A stretch of 6,226 bases of DNA from positions 1 to 6,226 of the forward strand of contig JBCCFC010000845.1 in NCBI GenBank assembly GCA_039029935.1. Direction: 5' to 3'. A program made the translations under genes and the position numbers. Under the pieces are notes generated by a model. It worked only from the letters and a program-made list of their open reading frames with translations, was not told the origin of the DNA and did no database searches. This DNA is from G039029935 sp039029935 (GTDB taxonomy: Bacteria > Chloroflexota > Anaerolineae > Caldilineales > Caldilineaceae). Positions 5,675 to 6,226 of this stretch are shown one piece after another; position 1 is the first letter of the stretch, and each line of letters starts with the position of its first letter.

Positions 5675-5716
5675 AAAGAGAAAGTTTACTTTTAAAAAAG
5701 CAAACTTTCTCTTTTT
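5675..5716 (+). terminator. Hairpin terminator after the PDZ lipoprotein gene
   Basis: AAAGAGAAAGTTT (5675-5687) and AAACTTTCTCTTT (5702-5714) form a perfect 13-bp stem around a 14-nt loop that contains CTTTTAAAAAAG, which could extend the pairing. The right arm ends in TTTTT (5712-5716). It lies 24 bases after the PDZ gene stop and should end that transcript. The stem is AT-rich for a classical terminator. Confidence 0.65.
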
Positions 5717-5735
5717 CATTGTATAGGAAAGTATT

Positions 5736-5760
5736 AAAATAACAGGCTGAAAAACTGTTA
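5736..5760 (-). terminator. Short hairpin terminator for the minus-strand gene
   Basis: TAACAG (5740-5745) and CTGTTA (5755-5760) form a perfect 6-bp stem with a 9-nt loop. On the minus strand the stem is followed by TTTT (5739-5736). It lies 14 bases beyond the stop codon of the minus-strand gene at 5775-6059. The stem is short and low in GC, so it may be weak. Confidence 0.4.
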
Positions 5761-5774
5761 AAGTGTATGATGTT

Positions 5775-6059
5775 TTATTTCCCTTCTACAAGCACAACAT
5801 CCGGCCAAGGCATCACTTGACGTGCATTCCCTGTATTCAATTCATCAAAGATAGTCTTCGTCTTTTGGTCGCAGGGGACAAAAACGGTTGTGTAGACGGT
5901 TCCATAAGGCGTCAACCATGACGAAACAGAAGTTGCGTAGTGAACAAAGCCATGTTTTCGATGAGTATAGTTGTACGTGCGAGACAAAGAGAACATATGT
6001 AAATATGTTTGTGCTGATTTTTGGCTTGCAAAAGAATCATCATATATACGGCTTTGCAT
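5775..6059 (-). CDS. Hypothetical protein, 94 aa, possibly the C-terminal part of a longer protein
   Basis: The family is not recognised. The protein has no hydrophobic segment. It contains MQSRIYDDSFASQ at the start, an aromatic and basic middle (about 24-41, with YNYTHRKHGFVHY), SSWLTPYGTVYTTVFVPC (46-63) and an acidic, Pro-containing end. The middle reads like a beta-strand core. The ATG at 6057-6059 has no recognisable ribosome binding site, and the same frame stays open upstream to a TGA near 6118 with protein-like residues (LELNSPGRYPDFAPLW) but no ATG, GTG or TTG. The true start is therefore doubtful: it may be an overlapping gene coupled to the membrane protein gene to its right, or the end of that gene after a frameshift. 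Confidence 0.5.
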   Translation of the reverse strand: MQSRIYDDSFASQKSAQTYLHMFSLSRTYNYTHRKHGFVHYATSVSSWLTPYGTVYTTVFVPCDQKTKTIFDELNTGNARQVMPWPDVVLVEGK

Positions 6060-6226
6060 CCAGAGCGGAGCAAAATCTGGATAACGACCAGGGCTGTTCA
6101 GTTCTAAAGAACGCCCTGATAATCAAGAAGATGGTAAATATCCATGCTATTGCGAAAAATAGCAAGACGAACATTGGAAATGCCATTATGCCGAAGAATG
6201 TTGAGGGCAAAACTGCGAAGGCAAGA
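6040..6226 (-). CDS. C-terminal end of a membrane protein, partial
   Basis: The frame is open from the right edge to a TGA at 6040-6042, giving 61 residues plus stop. It contains one long hydrophobic stretch (FGIMAFPMFVLLFFAIAW and following residues, roughly 6192-6103) that must lie in the membrane, followed by a short Arg-containing tail ending in SALDAKPYI. The N-terminus lies outside the window. An ATG pair within the stretch (MAFPM) could be a start, but no ribosome binding site precedes it. The last 20 bases overlap the ATG of the gene to its left. The tail beyond about 6106 may be out of frame if a frameshift joined the two. Confidence 0.45.
   Translation of the reverse strand, partial: LAFAVLPSTFFGIMAFPMFVLLFFAIAWIFTIFLIIRAFFRTEQPWSLSRFCSALDAKPYI

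Overview
The window looks like a piece of a bacterial chromosome, most plausibly from an environmental Chloroflexota (Anaerolineae or Caldilineae type). That assignment is an inference. It rests on a Tat-exported TRAP-type binding lipoprotein, a single-chain sugar-type ABC permease, 7-8 nt tandem repeats in an intergenic gap, and lipoproteins built from an NTF2-like part plus a degenerate gluzincin-like part. No rRNA, tRNA, CRISPR array or transposase gene was seen.

Layout. Bases 1-400 (minus) hold the N-terminal 133 codons of a TRAP transporter substrate-binding lipoprotein that runs off the left edge. Bases 401-621 are its leader region: a run of 8-nt tandem repeats, a shorter inverted counterpart, a candidate promoter, and a perfect 12-bp LacI-type palindrome placed where transcription would start. 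Bases 622-2301 (minus) encode a 559-residue ABC permease in which a MalF-like half and a MalG-like half are fused. Bases 2302-2571 separate it from a divergent plus-strand block and carry two related 16-bp dyads 22 bp apart, then a good extended -10 promoter.

The plus-strand block (2572-5650) is clearly AT-richer than the permease gene; one 60-base line counted by hand in each gave 20 and 35 G+C. It holds four genes, all with export signals: a membrane-anchored or secreted protein of unknown family (2572-3294), a small secreted protein ending in Cys (3296-3775), a strong hairpin terminator (3896-3933), a lipoprotein with an NTF2-like region and a gluzincin-like region lacking HExxH (3956-5134), and a PDZ lipoprotein (5138-5650). 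The spacing (1 bp and 3 bp inside the two pairs) suggests two two-gene transcription units, or one unit with an internal attenuator. A hairpin ends the block at 5675-5716.

On the right, a minus-strand gene of unknown function (5775-6059) and the C-terminal end of a membrane protein (6040-6226, partial) overlap by 20 bases. They could be two overlapping genes or one frameshifted gene.

How the genes work together. The left genes are for solute uptake, but the permease's ATPase and binding protein, and the TRAP membrane subunits, are not in the window. The four central proteins should all sit on the outer face of the cell membrane. No catalytic site was recognised in any of them, so they are best read as an uncharacterised extracytoplasmic module. 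It is the part of the window most likely to be new.
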